NCBI GenBank assembly: GCA_023459915.1
Contig: JAEWSN010000170.1
Coordinates: 1 to 64,000, forward strand
Direction of reading: 5' to 3'
Source: Bacillota bacterium
Lineage (GTDB): Bacteria; Bacillota; Clostridia; DSM-8532
Length of the DNA: 64,000 bases
A program made the translations under genes and the position numbers. Positions 8,412 through 15,698 of the stretch are shown here, piece by piece (position 1 is the stretch's first letter; every line of letters begins with the position of its first letter). Under the pieces are notes generated by a model. That model was given only the letters and a program-made list of their open reading frames with translations, was not told the DNA's origin and did no database searches.

Positions 8412-10661
8412 ATGAAACTGGAAGCCGGAGTTCGTGAAAAAATCGAGCAGGTGTTTGCGCTGGCCGTGTCACAGGGGCGCCGCATGCTCTACGAGTTCGA
8501 AGTGTACGCGGTCCTGGAGGCGCTGGGCTTGTCCGCGCCCCGCTTCGCGTATGTGCGCGACATCCATGAGGTGGATGACGCGCTGCTCAAGCGGTTCAGC
8601 GGGCAGGCTGTCGTCAAGATTGTGTCTCCGGATCTCGCGCACAAGTCCAAATACGGCGGCGTGAAGCGCATCGATCACCTCGATCCGCTGTTCGTCCGGT
8701 TTGTGCTCCATCACATGCGGGAAGAGGTGCTCTCCCATTTCCCGCGCGACAGGCGGCCGGCCATCGACGGGTTTCTCATCGTCGAGACCATTCCGTTCAC
8801 ACAGGCGCTGGGGAATGAAATTCTCATCGGCGTCAAGGAGGACCCGTCCTTCGGCCCCGTGCTCACCCTGTCCAAGGGCGGCGATGACGCGGAGTTTTTC
8901 GCGGCCCATTATGATCCGGCCAATCTGCTGATTGCGCCCATTGCGGAAGAAGAGGCGCTGTCGCTGGTCCGGGGCACGAAGATCCGGCACCGGTATGAGC
9001 AGATGGGCCGCAAGGAAGCCTGCGGCCAAATCGCGCACGCCCTGTTCGAGATTGGCCGGCTGGCGGGCACCTACGCGTTCACGGCGGAGGGCGCGCCGCC
9101 CTACCACATCCGGTCCATGGACATCAACCCGTTTGTCTTTGCGGACACCGGCAGATTTGTCGCGGTGGACGGCTTCCTGGAGTTCGCCCTGGCCGGAGAG
9201 CGGCCGGCGGAGCTGGTTCCGCTGTCGCGTGCCGGCCTGGAGGGATTCTTTTCGCCCAAGGGCATCGTGGTGGCCGGTGTCTCCAGTGACGCGGGGCGCT
9301 ACAGCCTGGCCCGAAGCATCGTACAGCTGCTGCGGGACATCGGCCGGGAGGACATCCACTGTGTGAACCCCAAGGGCGGCACCGCGGTTGTCGGCAAATA
9401 CACCTGCCCGCTGTACCCGTCCATGGCGGACATTCCCGAACCGTACGATCTCGTGGTCTATGCGGCGCCGGCAAAGAACACGCTGGCCTTCCTGGAAACC
9501 GTGCCCAACGACAAGTCCGTGATTCTCATCTCCGGCATTCCGGCGGAAACCGGCTATCCGGAGTTCGCCGCGGAAATCCGCCGGCACCGCGCCCGCGGCC
9601 TGCGGTTTGTGGGGCCCAACTGCATGGGCATCTTCCTTGCGCCGGACGGGAGGCGTGCCGGTGTGAACACCCTGTTCATCGGGGAGGAACGGCTGCGCCT
9701 GTCCCATGGCCCCTCAAGCAACACCGCGCTGTTCACGCAAAGCGGCGCCATGGGCATCACGTCCATCGAGCGCACGCAGAACCTGCCCATCTTTAAAACC
9801 ATTGTCAGCTTTGGCAACAAGGTGGATGTGGACATCCCGGACCTGATGAACCATTTCGCCGCAGACCCGGACATCCGGCTGATGGCGATGTACATCGAAG
9901 GCCTCAACGCGCATGAGGGCCGCCGGCTGTTTGAGGCGGCCAAGGCCATCGACAAACCGCTGATTGTCTACAAGGGCGGTCGGACGGAGGCGGGCGCGAA
10001 GGCGGCGGCCTCCCACACGGCCTCGATGTCCGGCAGCTATGACGTGTTCCGCGCCGGCTGCGTGCAGGCAGGCATCCTGCTGATGGAGGAGCTGACCGAT
10101 TTCTACAACCTGATGAAGGTGTTCGCCATGCAGGCCGACACGCCGCCCAAGGGCAGCCATGTCGGCGGCATTGTCAACGCCGGGCTCGACGCCACCATGG
10201 GGGCAGACACCCTGGAATCGCTGTCCCAGGCGCAGCTGCACCCGGAGACAAGGGAACGGCTGGCCCGCATCAATACCCACGGACTGGTGGATCTCGGCAC
10301 CTCGTTCCTGGACGTGACGCCCATGACCGATGACCGCATGTTTGTGGATTTTGTGGACGCGATTCTGTCGGATCCCGGTGTGGATTGCGCGTTTGTCGCG
10401 ATTGTGCCGCATATCGAGAATCTCAAGACCACCGATGATGTGTGCCGGGAACCCGACGCGCTGGCGCCGATGCTGGTGGAGACGGTACGGCGGCACGGGA
10501 AGCCCGTCGTGGTGTCCATCAACTCGGGCAACCATTATCAGGAGCTGGTTCGGGTGTTCGAGGAGAACGGGCTGCCGGTGTATTCGGACATCCGCTCGGC
10601 CATCAAGGCGCTCGACGTGTTCACCGCCTGGCACATGCGCGCGGTGCAGTGCCGTCTTTAG
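8412..10661 (+). CDS. ADP-forming acyl-CoA synthetase (acetate-CoA ligase type), beta-alpha fusion
   Basis: A 749-residue protein of the NDP-forming acyl-CoA synthetase superfamily, which interconverts acyl-CoA, ADP and phosphate with acid, CoA and ATP. Residues about 1-230 are an ATP-grasp (beta) domain with VVKIVSPDLAHKSKYGGV. About 245-380 is the CoA-binding Rossmann domain (FFSPKGIVVAGVSSDAGR). About 410-740 are the succinyl-CoA-ligase-like domains, with TQSGAMG and the phospho-histidine region AASHTASMSGS. The ATP-grasp half comes first, the reverse of many single-chain homologues. The ATG at 8412 follows GAGAGGGA. The substrate cannot be told; acetate or another short acid in fermentation is an inference. 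Confidence 0.88.
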   Translation: MKLEAGVREKIEQVFALAVSQGRRMLYEFEVYAVLEALGLSAPRFAYVRDIHEVDDALLKRFSGQAVVKIVSPDLAHKSKYGGVKRIDHLDPLFVRFVLHHMREEVLSHFPRDRRPAIDGFLIVETIPFTQALGNEILIGVKEDPSFGPVLTLSKGGDDAEFFAAHYDPANLLIAPIAEEEALSLVRGTKIRHRYEQMGRKEACGQIAHALFEIGRLAGTYAFTAEGAPPYHIRSMDINPFVFADTGRFVAVDGFLEFALAGERPAELVPLSRAGLEGFFSPKGIVVAGVSSDAGRYSLARSIVQLLRDIGREDIHCVNPKGGTAVVGKYTCPLYPSMADIPEPYDLVVYAAPAKNTLAFLETVPNDKSVILISGIPAETGYPEFAAEIRRHRARGLRFVGPNCMGIFLAPDGRRAGVNTLFIGEERLRLSHGPSSNTALFTQSGAMGITSIERTQNLPIFKTIVSFGNKVDVDIPDLMNHFAADPDIRLMAMYIEGLNAHEGRRLFEAAKAIDKPLIVYKGGRTEAGAKAAASHTASMSGSYDVFRAGCVQAGILLMEELTDFYNLMKVFAMQADTPPKGSHVGGIVNAGLDATMGADTLESLSQAQLHPETRERLARINTHGLVDLGTSFLDVTPMTDDRMFVDFVDAILSDPGVDCAFVAIVPHIENLKTTDDVCREPDALAPMLVETVRRHGKPVVVSINSGNHYQELVRVFEENGLPVYSDIRSAIKALDVFTAWHMRAVQCRL

Positions 10662-10767
10662 TCTTCACGGCGTCTGAACTTGTGAAGACACACCTGCTCT
10701 ATGGATTTCAGAAAACAATGGCCAAACTCGCCATTCTTTTCTGAAAAAGAGCAGGAAGTGTCTTCAC
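10661..10767 (+). other. Long imperfect hairpin (86 nt) with a third copy of its arm end
   Basis: Left arm GTGAAGACAC-CCTGCTCT-TTTCAGAAAA-AATGGC (10682-10722) is complementary to the right arm GCCATT-TTTTCTGAAA-AGAGCAGG-GTGTCTTCAC (10730-10767), with small bulges. GTCTTCACGGCGTCTG also occurs at 10661-10676 directly before the hairpin, so GTGAAGAC can pair with either copy. There is no T tract after it. It begins right at the stop of the acyl-CoA synthetase gene and may protect that transcript's 3' end, or be a small non-autonomous element. Confidence 0.7.
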
Positions 10768-10778
10768 GGCGTCTGGGC

Positions 10779-10808
10779 TTTACAGATGTTTCCTCTCTGT
10801 GGTAGAAT
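10779..10808 (+). promoter_or_regulatory. Promoter of the T-box leader and aroF-pheA
   Basis: TTTACA (10779-10784), an 18-base spacer and TAGAAT (10803-10808). Transcription would start near 10815, immediately before Stem I of the T-box. Confidence 0.65.
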
Positions 10809-10817
10809 GCAGAAAAC

Positions 10818-11123
10818 ATATCGGCAAACGCGATGACGGGGAAAAGTACCCAGACAAACCCTCCCAGGGAGAAGCGGTCCAGACTGAAAGCCGCTTTGAG
10901 GATACCTTTGGCGAAGTTCACCCCGGAGTGGTTCAGCGGAAAGAGGCATGGCCTCCGGTAGGTTGAAACGGAGCTTCCACCGTCACAGGGAAGAGGATAT
11001 CGATTGGGTTGGCCGCCATGTGGCCGCGCCTGTTCCGTATCCGGCAAGTGCCCCGCCTCAGCGGGGAATCTGGGTGGTACCGCGGAGTCTTTCGTCCCTT
11101 GTTTGGGAGGAAAGGCTCTTTTT
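10818..11123 (+). promoter_or_regulatory. T-box riboswitch, probable Phe specifier
   Basis: The conserved T-box core GGGTGGTACCGCGG lies at 11072-11085. It overlaps a strong intrinsic terminator: stem GAGTCTTTCGTCCC / GGGAGGAAAGGCTC (11085-11118) plus TTTTT (11119-11123). Stem I begins near 10829 with GATGACGGGGAAAAGTA; its 3' side is GGCGAAGTTCACCCCGG (about 10910-10926), where CCCCG pairs with CGGGG. The triplet before the conserved A is TTC, a Phe codon. The UGGU bulge fits an A73 discriminator, as in tRNA-Phe, and argues against Trp. Binding of uncharged tRNA would permit antitermination into aroF-pheA. Confidence 0.85.
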
Positions 11124-11148
11124 GATCGCGCTGAAGGAGGAAAAGGAC

Positions 11149-12162
11149 ATGATTGTGATTTTGAAACAGGGAATTGACAGGCAGCAGGTGGAGGACGTGT
11201 GCGCCTGGCTGGAGACGCAGTCAGTCAAGGCCAGCCCCATCTACGGCTCCGGCACGGTCATCATCGGGCTGGTCGGGGACACCTCGGGCATCGACATGGC
11301 CCAGGTGGAGATGCACGAGGCCGTTGAACGCGTCATGAAGGTGCAGGAACCGTACAAGAAGGCCAACCGCAAGTTCCACCCGGACGATTCGCTGGTGGGT
11401 GTGGGCGACCATCTGTTCGGCGACAACCGGGTGCTGGTCATTGCCGGGCCCTGCTCGGTGGAATCCGAGGAGCAGATTGTGACGCTGGCCGAACAGGTCA
11501 AGGCGGCGGGCGCAACGGCGCTGCGGGGCGGGGCGTTCAAACCCCGAACCTCTCCCTACGCGTTCCAGGGGCTGCGTGCCGAGGGGCTGATGTATCTGAA
11601 GAAGGCCCGTGAGAAAACCGGCCTGCCCATTGTGTCTGAGATCACCAATCTCACGTACCTGGACATGTTCATGGAGTATGTGGATGTGGTGCAGGTGGGT
11701 GCCCGCAACATGCAGAACTTTGAGATGCTCAAGGAGCTGGGACGTTCCGGCAAGGCGGTGCTGCTCAAGCGGGGCTTCGCCAATACGCTCGAGGAACTGC
11801 TGATGGCGGCCGAGTATGTGATGAGCATGGGCAATGAGCGCATCATCCTGTGCGAGCGCGGCATCCGCACCTTTGAAACCGCAACCAGGAACACGCTCGA
11901 CGTTTCCGCTGTCCCCGTGCTCAAACGCCTGTCGCATCTGCCGGTGGTGGTGGATCCCAGTCACGCGGCCGGCATGGCCTGGCTGGTGGAACCGCTCTCG
12001 AAGGCGGCGGTGGCCGTCGGTGCGGACGGGCTGGAGGTTGAGGTGCACAACGATCCGGCACACGCGCTGTCGGACGGTCAGCAGTCCCTGACCCCGGAAG
12101 CCTTTGCCCAGCTGATGAAACGGCTGGCGCCGGTGGCGCAGGCGGTGGGGCGGACCCTGTGA
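11149..12162 (+). CDS. aroF: 3-deoxy-7-phosphoheptulonate synthase (DAHP synthase)
   Basis: A 337-residue enzyme of the type I-beta class that condenses phosphoenolpyruvate and erythrose-4-phosphate, the first step of the shikimate pathway. Residues 1-70 are the ferredoxin-like regulatory extension (MIVILKQGIDRQQVEDV). The barrel shows VIAGPCSVESEEQ, GGAFKPRTSPYAFQG, VGARNMQNFEML, LLKRG, CERGIRTFE and DPSHAAG, including the metal-binding Cys, His and Glu contexts. The start at 11149 follows AAGGAGG and lies just after the T-box terminator, so expression should respond to charging of the cognate tRNA. It pairs with pheA downstream. Confidence 0.95.
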   Translation: MIVILKQGIDRQQVEDVCAWLETQSVKASPIYGSGTVIIGLVGDTSGIDMAQVEMHEAVERVMKVQEPYKKANRKFHPDDSLVGVGDHLFGDNRVLVIAGPCSVESEEQIVTLAEQVKAAGATALRGGAFKPRTSPYAFQGLRAEGLMYLKKAREKTGLPIVSEITNLTYLDMFMEYVDVVQVGARNMQNFEMLKELGRSGKAVLLKRGFANTLEELLMAAEYVMSMGNERIILCERGIRTFETATRNTLDVSAVPVLKRLSHLPVVVDPSHAAGMAWLVEPLSKAAVAVGADGLEVEVHNDPAHALSDGQQSLTPEAFAQLMKRLAPVAQAVGRTL

Positions 12163-12196
12163 CGGATCGGCGCAACGCAAGGGAGACAGGAGGAAC

Positions 12197-13339
12197 ATGA
12201 TGGAAGGAACCGAAGGACTGGCGCGGGAGATCGCGGCGTCGCTGGAGGCGTATCTGGAAACGCTGCGCAGGCAATGGGTTGCCACCGGCGCGGCAGTCAT
12301 GGGTGGCAGCCGGGTGGCGGCCATGGATCGTTCCGCGCCCGGTGAAATGCCACTGCCGCCTTATGTGAAGCCGGCGCTCACCCCGCATTTGCAGAATCTC
12401 ATCCGGCGTGTCAACGAGGTGATCCGCGAGCAGGCGTACACCGAACAGTTCGCCATGGATCCGGACTGGGCCTTCGGCCGCCGGGTGCTGCAGGCCAGGA
12501 GCCGCACCCTGTCCATCCGGTCGGTGGCCTTTCTCGGGAAAACGGGATCGCATTCGCATCGGAGCGCGCTGCTGCAATATCCGGATGCGGACATGCATCC
12601 GGTTGCCTCGTTTGCCGAGGCCTGCCGGATGGTGCTGGCCGGGGAGGTGGACGCGGCGGTGCTGCCCATCGACAACTCCACCGCGGGAACCATCGGGGAT
12701 GTCTACGACCTGCTGCTGCGCCACGACCTGCATATTGTCAGGGGGGCGTCCCTGTCCATCCGCAATGTCCTGCTGGGCATTCCCGGCGCTTCCGTGGCGG
12801 ATGTCCGGGAGGTGTGGACGCATCCCCAGCCCATTGTGCAGTGTGCCGGGTTCATCCGGGAAAAGGGGCTGCGCGCGGTGGCCATGGAGAGCACGGCGGT
12901 GGCCGCGGACGCGGTTTCAAAAGCCGGCGATCCGGCCGTGGCGGCCATCGGGTCAAGGGACGCGGCGCAGATGTATGGCCTGACCGTCCTGGCGGACGAC
13001 ATTGACGACGCGCCGACCAACCAAACCCGCTTTGTCACGGTGGCCCGTGAGTTTGTCATCCCGCCGCTGGCCACCCGGGCCAGCCTGGTGTTCACCCTGC
13101 CACATGAAAGCGGGGCGTTGTCCGGGGTGCTGTCCCGGCTGGCGGACTTCGGGCTGAACGTGGCCAAGATTCAGTCCCGGCCCATTCCGCACCATGCCTG
13201 GGAATACAGCTTCCATCTGGATTTCGAGAGCGGCGCGGACAATGTGAAGGCGCTCGAGGCACTGTACATGCTCGATCATGAACTGCCCTATCTGAAGCTG
13301 TTGGGATGGTATCCCGAGCAGCTTGGCACGATGGGGTAG
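12197..13339 (+). CDS. pheA: Prephenate dehydratase with ACT domain and divergent N-terminal region
   Basis: A 380-residue protein. Residues about 110-285 are the prephenate dehydratase domain (VAFLGKTGSHSHRSAL, then VLPIDNSTAGTI and the catalytic NQTRFVTVA). About 290-370 is an ACT domain (GALSGVLSRLADFGLNVAKI), where the usual Phe-binding ESRP reads QSRP. The first 105 residues occupy the place of an AroQ chorismate mutase but lack its obvious motifs, so mutase activity is doubtful. It converts prephenate to phenylpyruvate. AGGAGG precedes the ATG; a second ATG lies three bases on. It is second in the T-box operon, which supports a phenylalanine specifier. Confidence 0.9.
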   Translation: MMEGTEGLAREIAASLEAYLETLRRQWVATGAAVMGGSRVAAMDRSAPGEMPLPPYVKPALTPHLQNLIRRVNEVIREQAYTEQFAMDPDWAFGRRVLQARSRTLSIRSVAFLGKTGSHSHRSALLQYPDADMHPVASFAEACRMVLAGEVDAAVLPIDNSTAGTIGDVYDLLLRHDLHIVRGASLSIRNVLLGIPGASVADVREVWTHPQPIVQCAGFIREKGLRAVAMESTAVAADAVSKAGDPAVAAIGSRDAAQMYGLTVLADDIDDAPTNQTRFVTVAREFVIPPLATRASLVFTLPHESGALSGVLSRLADFGLNVAKIQSRPIPHHAWEYSFHLDFESGADNVKALEALYMLDHELPYLKLLGWYPEQLGTMG

Positions 13340-13366
13340 CCGGGTTGTCGGGACAACAGAAACTTA

Positions 13367-13430
13367 CTCGAAAACTGAAACCGCTCGAACACAGAAACCA
13401 CACGAACACAGAAAACCACTCGAAAAAAAC
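13367..13430 (+). repeat. Degenerate 17-18 bp tandem repeat after pheA
   Basis: About 3.7 units of the form CTCGAACACAGAAACCA (13367-13383, 13384-13400, 13401-13418, 13419 onward). It lies between the pheA stop and the shared terminator. No reading frame or spacer structure is evident. Confidence 0.75.
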
Positions 13431-13464
13431 AGACCACCGGGACGCAATGCCCGGGGTCTGTTTT
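13426..13464. terminator. Bidirectional terminator between pheA and oadG
   Basis: Stem AAAACAGACC-CCGGG / CCCGG-GGTCTGTTTT around a short loop (ACGCAATG), with A and T tracts on the two sides. It can end both the aroF-pheA transcript and the converging oadB-oadG transcript. Confidence 0.85.
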
Positions 13465-13490
13465 CACGTAACACAAGCGGATGACGGCGG

Positions 13491-13646
13491 TCAGTCCTCC
13501 GTGCCTTCTTCGGAGGGCTTCTCCTTGATGCGATCGAGCAGGACAACGATGATATAGAACAGGATGAGGGCGCTGAACACGCCCACCAGTCCCAAGCCGG
13601 ACACTTCAAGTCCCAGGAGGACATCTTGCCAGTTTGTATTGAACAT
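13491..13646 (-). CDS. oadG: OadG-like gamma subunit of a sodium-pump decarboxylase
   Basis: A 51-residue protein, MFNTNWQDVLLGLEVSG then LGLVGVFSALILFYIIVVLLDRI and a charged tail KEKPSEEGTED. One membrane helix flanked by a short N-terminus and an acidic, charged tail is the pattern of the OadG family, which stabilises the decarboxylase complex. It lies downstream of oadB on the same strand, which is the main support. The ribosome site (AAAGGTAGG) is moderate. No alpha or biotin-carrier gene is nearby. Confidence 0.72.
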   Translation of the reverse strand: MFNTNWQDVLLGLEVSGLGLVGVFSALILFYIIVVLLDRIKEKPSEEGTED

Positions 13647-13684
13647 GGGAACCTACCTTTCCACAGGCCGTTGCCTGCTTGTTG

Positions 13685-13736
13685 TGCGGGTGGCGGGCCA
13701 CCCGCGGGAATCCGTCCGGACCGGTTGCGCCGGACG
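13685..13736 (-). other. Two strong GC hairpins between oadB and oadG
   Basis: GCGGGTGG / CCACCCGC (13685-13704) and CCGTCCGG / CCGGACGG (13711-13736) are perfect 8-bp stems side by side in the 124-base gap. They have no T tract. They may reduce or process the downstream oadG message; that is inference. Confidence 0.65.
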
Positions 13737-13770
13737 GGTCATCAATGATGTCAATGCCGTCAAAACCGAA

Positions 13771-14937
13771 TCAAAGGCCGATGATTCGGCCAATCAACAC
13801 CAGAATCATGCTGCCGGCCACAACGGAACCCAGCTGGCCGGACACATTGGCGGCCACGGACTGCATGAGGATGAAGTTGGTGGGATCCTCGTCCTTGGCC
13901 ATGCGCTGGATGACGCGGGAGGACATGGGGAAGGCGGAGATGCCGGCCGCGCCGACCATGGGATTGATTTTGTTTTTCAGGAACAGGTTGAGGAACTTGG
14001 CGAACAGCACGCCGCCCGCGGTGTCGAAGACGAAGGCGACCAGGCCCATCAGCATGATGAGCAGGGTTTCCCAGCGCAGGAAGGACGCGGCGCCCATGGT
14101 GGTGCCGATGGTGATGCCCAGCAGCAGGGTGACCAGATTGGCCAGACTGGTCTGCGCGGTCTCGGAGAGCCGGTTGAGCACGCCGCATTCGCGCAGCAGG
14201 TTGCCGAACATCAGCGCACCCACAAGCGCGACACTTTCCGGGGCGATGAAGCCGGCCACGGCGGTGATGAGAATGGGGAAGAGGATTTTTGCGGTCTTGG
14301 AAATTTTGCGCTGGTGGAAGTCCATCCGGATGAGCCGTTCGGACTTGGTGGTCAGCGCCTTGACAACCGGCGGCTGGATGATGGGCACCAGCGACATGTA
14401 GGAGTAGGCCGCGACCGTGATGGCCGCCACCATGCCGCGATCGAGCTTGAAGGCGTTGGCGACGAAGATGGAGGTGGGGCCGTCGGCCGCGCCGATGACG
14501 CCGATGGCGCCGGCTTCGGGCAGGTCGAAGCCCAGCAGCAGCGCCACCATCATGGTCGCGAAGATGCCGAACTGCGCGGCCGCGCCGAAGAAGAGCATCA
14601 GCGGGGTCTGGAACAGCGGCGCGAAGTCGATCATCGCGCCGACGGCGATGAAGATCAGCACGGGAAAGAGTTCGTTGGCGATGGTGTTTTCGTACAGGAA
14701 TCCGAAGACGCCGTCCTCTCCGGTGATGGTGTTCAGCGGAATGTTTGCCAGAATGGCGCCGAACCCGATGGGCAGCAGCAGGGCCGGTTCGTAGTCCTTC
14801 TTGATGGCCAGCCAGATGAGCACGCCGCCAATGACGAACATGATGATCATGCCGCCAAGGGAAAGGCCCAATTGGGAGGCGGTGCCGGAATCCCCGGAAA
14901 TCAGCGCCTGGAACAAATCGGTCAGTTGCGAGAGCAT
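13771..14937 (-). CDS. oadB: Sodium-translocating decarboxylase beta subunit
   Basis: A 388-residue polytopic membrane protein of the OadB/MmdB/GcdB family, which couples decarboxylation of a carboxybiotin partner to sodium export. Family hallmarks are ALLLPIGFGAILANIPL, GAMIDFAPL, GAADGPTSIFVAN, YSYMSLVPIIQPP, NLVTLLLGITIGTTM and FDTAGGVLFAKF. The start at 14937 is fixed by AGGAGGAAACATC on the minus strand; an upstream in-frame ATG would add 50 residues of non-membrane sequence. It is transcribed before oadG. The substrate-specific subunits (carboxyltransferase and biotin carrier) must be elsewhere, so oxaloacetate, methylmalonyl-CoA or glutaconyl-CoA cannot be distinguished. Confidence 0.93.
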   Translation of the reverse strand: MLSQLTDLFQALISGDSGTASQLGLSLGGMIIMFVIGGVLIWLAIKKDYEPALLLPIGFGAILANIPLNTITGEDGVFGFLYENTIANELFPVLIFIAVGAMIDFAPLFQTPLMLFFGAAAQFGIFATMMVALLLGFDLPEAGAIGVIGAADGPTSIFVANAFKLDRGMVAAITVAAYSYMSLVPIIQPPVVKALTTKSERLIRMDFHQRKISKTAKILFPILITAVAGFIAPESVALVGALMFGNLLRECGVLNRLSETAQTSLANLVTLLLGITIGTTMGAASFLRWETLLIMLMGLVAFVFDTAGGVLFAKFLNLFLKNKINPMVGAAGISAFPMSSRVIQRMAKDEDPTNFILMQSVAANVSGQLGSVVAGSMILVLIGRIIGL

Positions 14938-15002
14938 GATGTTTCCTCCTGTATCGCGGGGGGACATTGTGGGGGGAGATGTCATAAAACTTGCCAAAGG
15001 AA

Positions 15003-15032
15003 ATAGTATCACATGGCGGGGGGGTTCGTCAT
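15003..15032 (-). promoter_or_regulatory. Candidate promoter of oadB
   Basis: On the minus strand ATGACG (15027-15032), an 18-base spacer and TACTAT (15003-15008), about 65 bases before the oadB start. A moderate match only. Confidence 0.4.
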
Positions 15033-15040
15033 CGGGTCGA

Positions 15041-15069
15041 TTGTTCCAATCCGCCATCTGTGCCATAAT
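15041..15069 (+). promoter_or_regulatory. Promoter of the DnaQ-like exonuclease gene
   Basis: TTGTTC (15041-15046), a 17-base spacer and CATAAT (15064-15069), about 48 bases before the ATG at 15117. Confidence 0.55.
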
Positions 15070-15116
15070 CATGGGAGACCCGGACACATCCGGGCAGGGC
15101 GCACCAAGGAGGGCAC

Positions 15117-15632
15117 ATGCAGGGAATTCCCGGCAGTTTTGTGGCGTTCGATCTGGAAACCACCGGATTGAGGCCCGTTTACAATCAAATCATTGAAATC
15201 GGCGCGGTCAAGGTCATCGACGGACGCATCACGGAAACGTGGGAGCGGCTTGTCCATCCGGGCTGCCTCATTCCACCGGACATCACGCGGCTCACCGGCA
15301 TCACCGACGACATGGTGCGCGGCGCGGGCATGGTGGAGCAGGTTCTGCCGGACTTTTTCGATTTTGTGGCCGACCTGCCCCTGGCCGCGCACAACATCCG
15401 GTTCGACATGGGCTTTTTGCAGGCGGATGCCCGTCGCATGGGCCATACCGTGGGAAATCCCTGTGTGGACACCGTCCCGATTGCCAGACACTGCTTCCCC
15501 GGTCTCATCAACCACAAGCTGGGCACTGTGGCGCGGCATCTCGGGGTGCTCGGGGACGCGGAGCACCGGGGCCTTGCGGACGCCACCGTGGTGGCCCGCA
15601 TCATGCTGCACGCCCTCACGGGACCGCGTTGA
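15117..15632 (+). CDS. DEDDh 3'-5' exonuclease (DnaQ/PolC-epsilon type)
   Basis: A 171-residue stand-alone exonuclease. The three Exo motifs are complete: FDLETTG (acidic pair, residues about 10-16), AHNIRFDMGFL and the His-Asp pair in EHRGLADA. It resembles the epsilon exonuclease domain found in PolC or as a separate proofreading or repair nuclease. It is followed by an inverted pair of the 13-base palindrome and then dgt; both genes concern nucleotides and replication. CAAGGAGG precedes the ATG. Confidence 0.88.
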   Translation: MQGIPGSFVAFDLETTGLRPVYNQIIEIGAVKVIDGRITETWERLVHPGCLIPPDITRLTGITDDMVRGAGMVEQVLPDFFDFVADLPLAAHNIRFDMGFLQADARRMGHTVGNPCVDTVPIARHCFPGLINHKLGTVARHLGVLGDAEHRGLADATVVARIMLHALTGPR

Positions 15633-15641
15633 CGGGCACCC

Positions 15642-15678
15642 GGGGTCAGACCCCGGTGACGTACTGGGGTCTGACCCC
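15642..15678. repeat. Inverted pair of the GGGGTCAGACCCC palindrome
   Basis: GGGGTCAGACCCC (15642-15654) and GGGGTCTGACCCC (15666-15678) flank a short loop; CGGTGAC follows each unit. Located in the 66-base gap between the exonuclease gene and dgt. Confidence 0.85.
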
Positions 15679-15698
15679 CGGTGACATAAGGAGGAACC

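Noticed and set aside
10948..11148. An in-frame N-terminal extension of aroF starting at 10948
   Set aside because: That stretch is the T-box leader and its terminator; the ribosome site and homology start at 11149.
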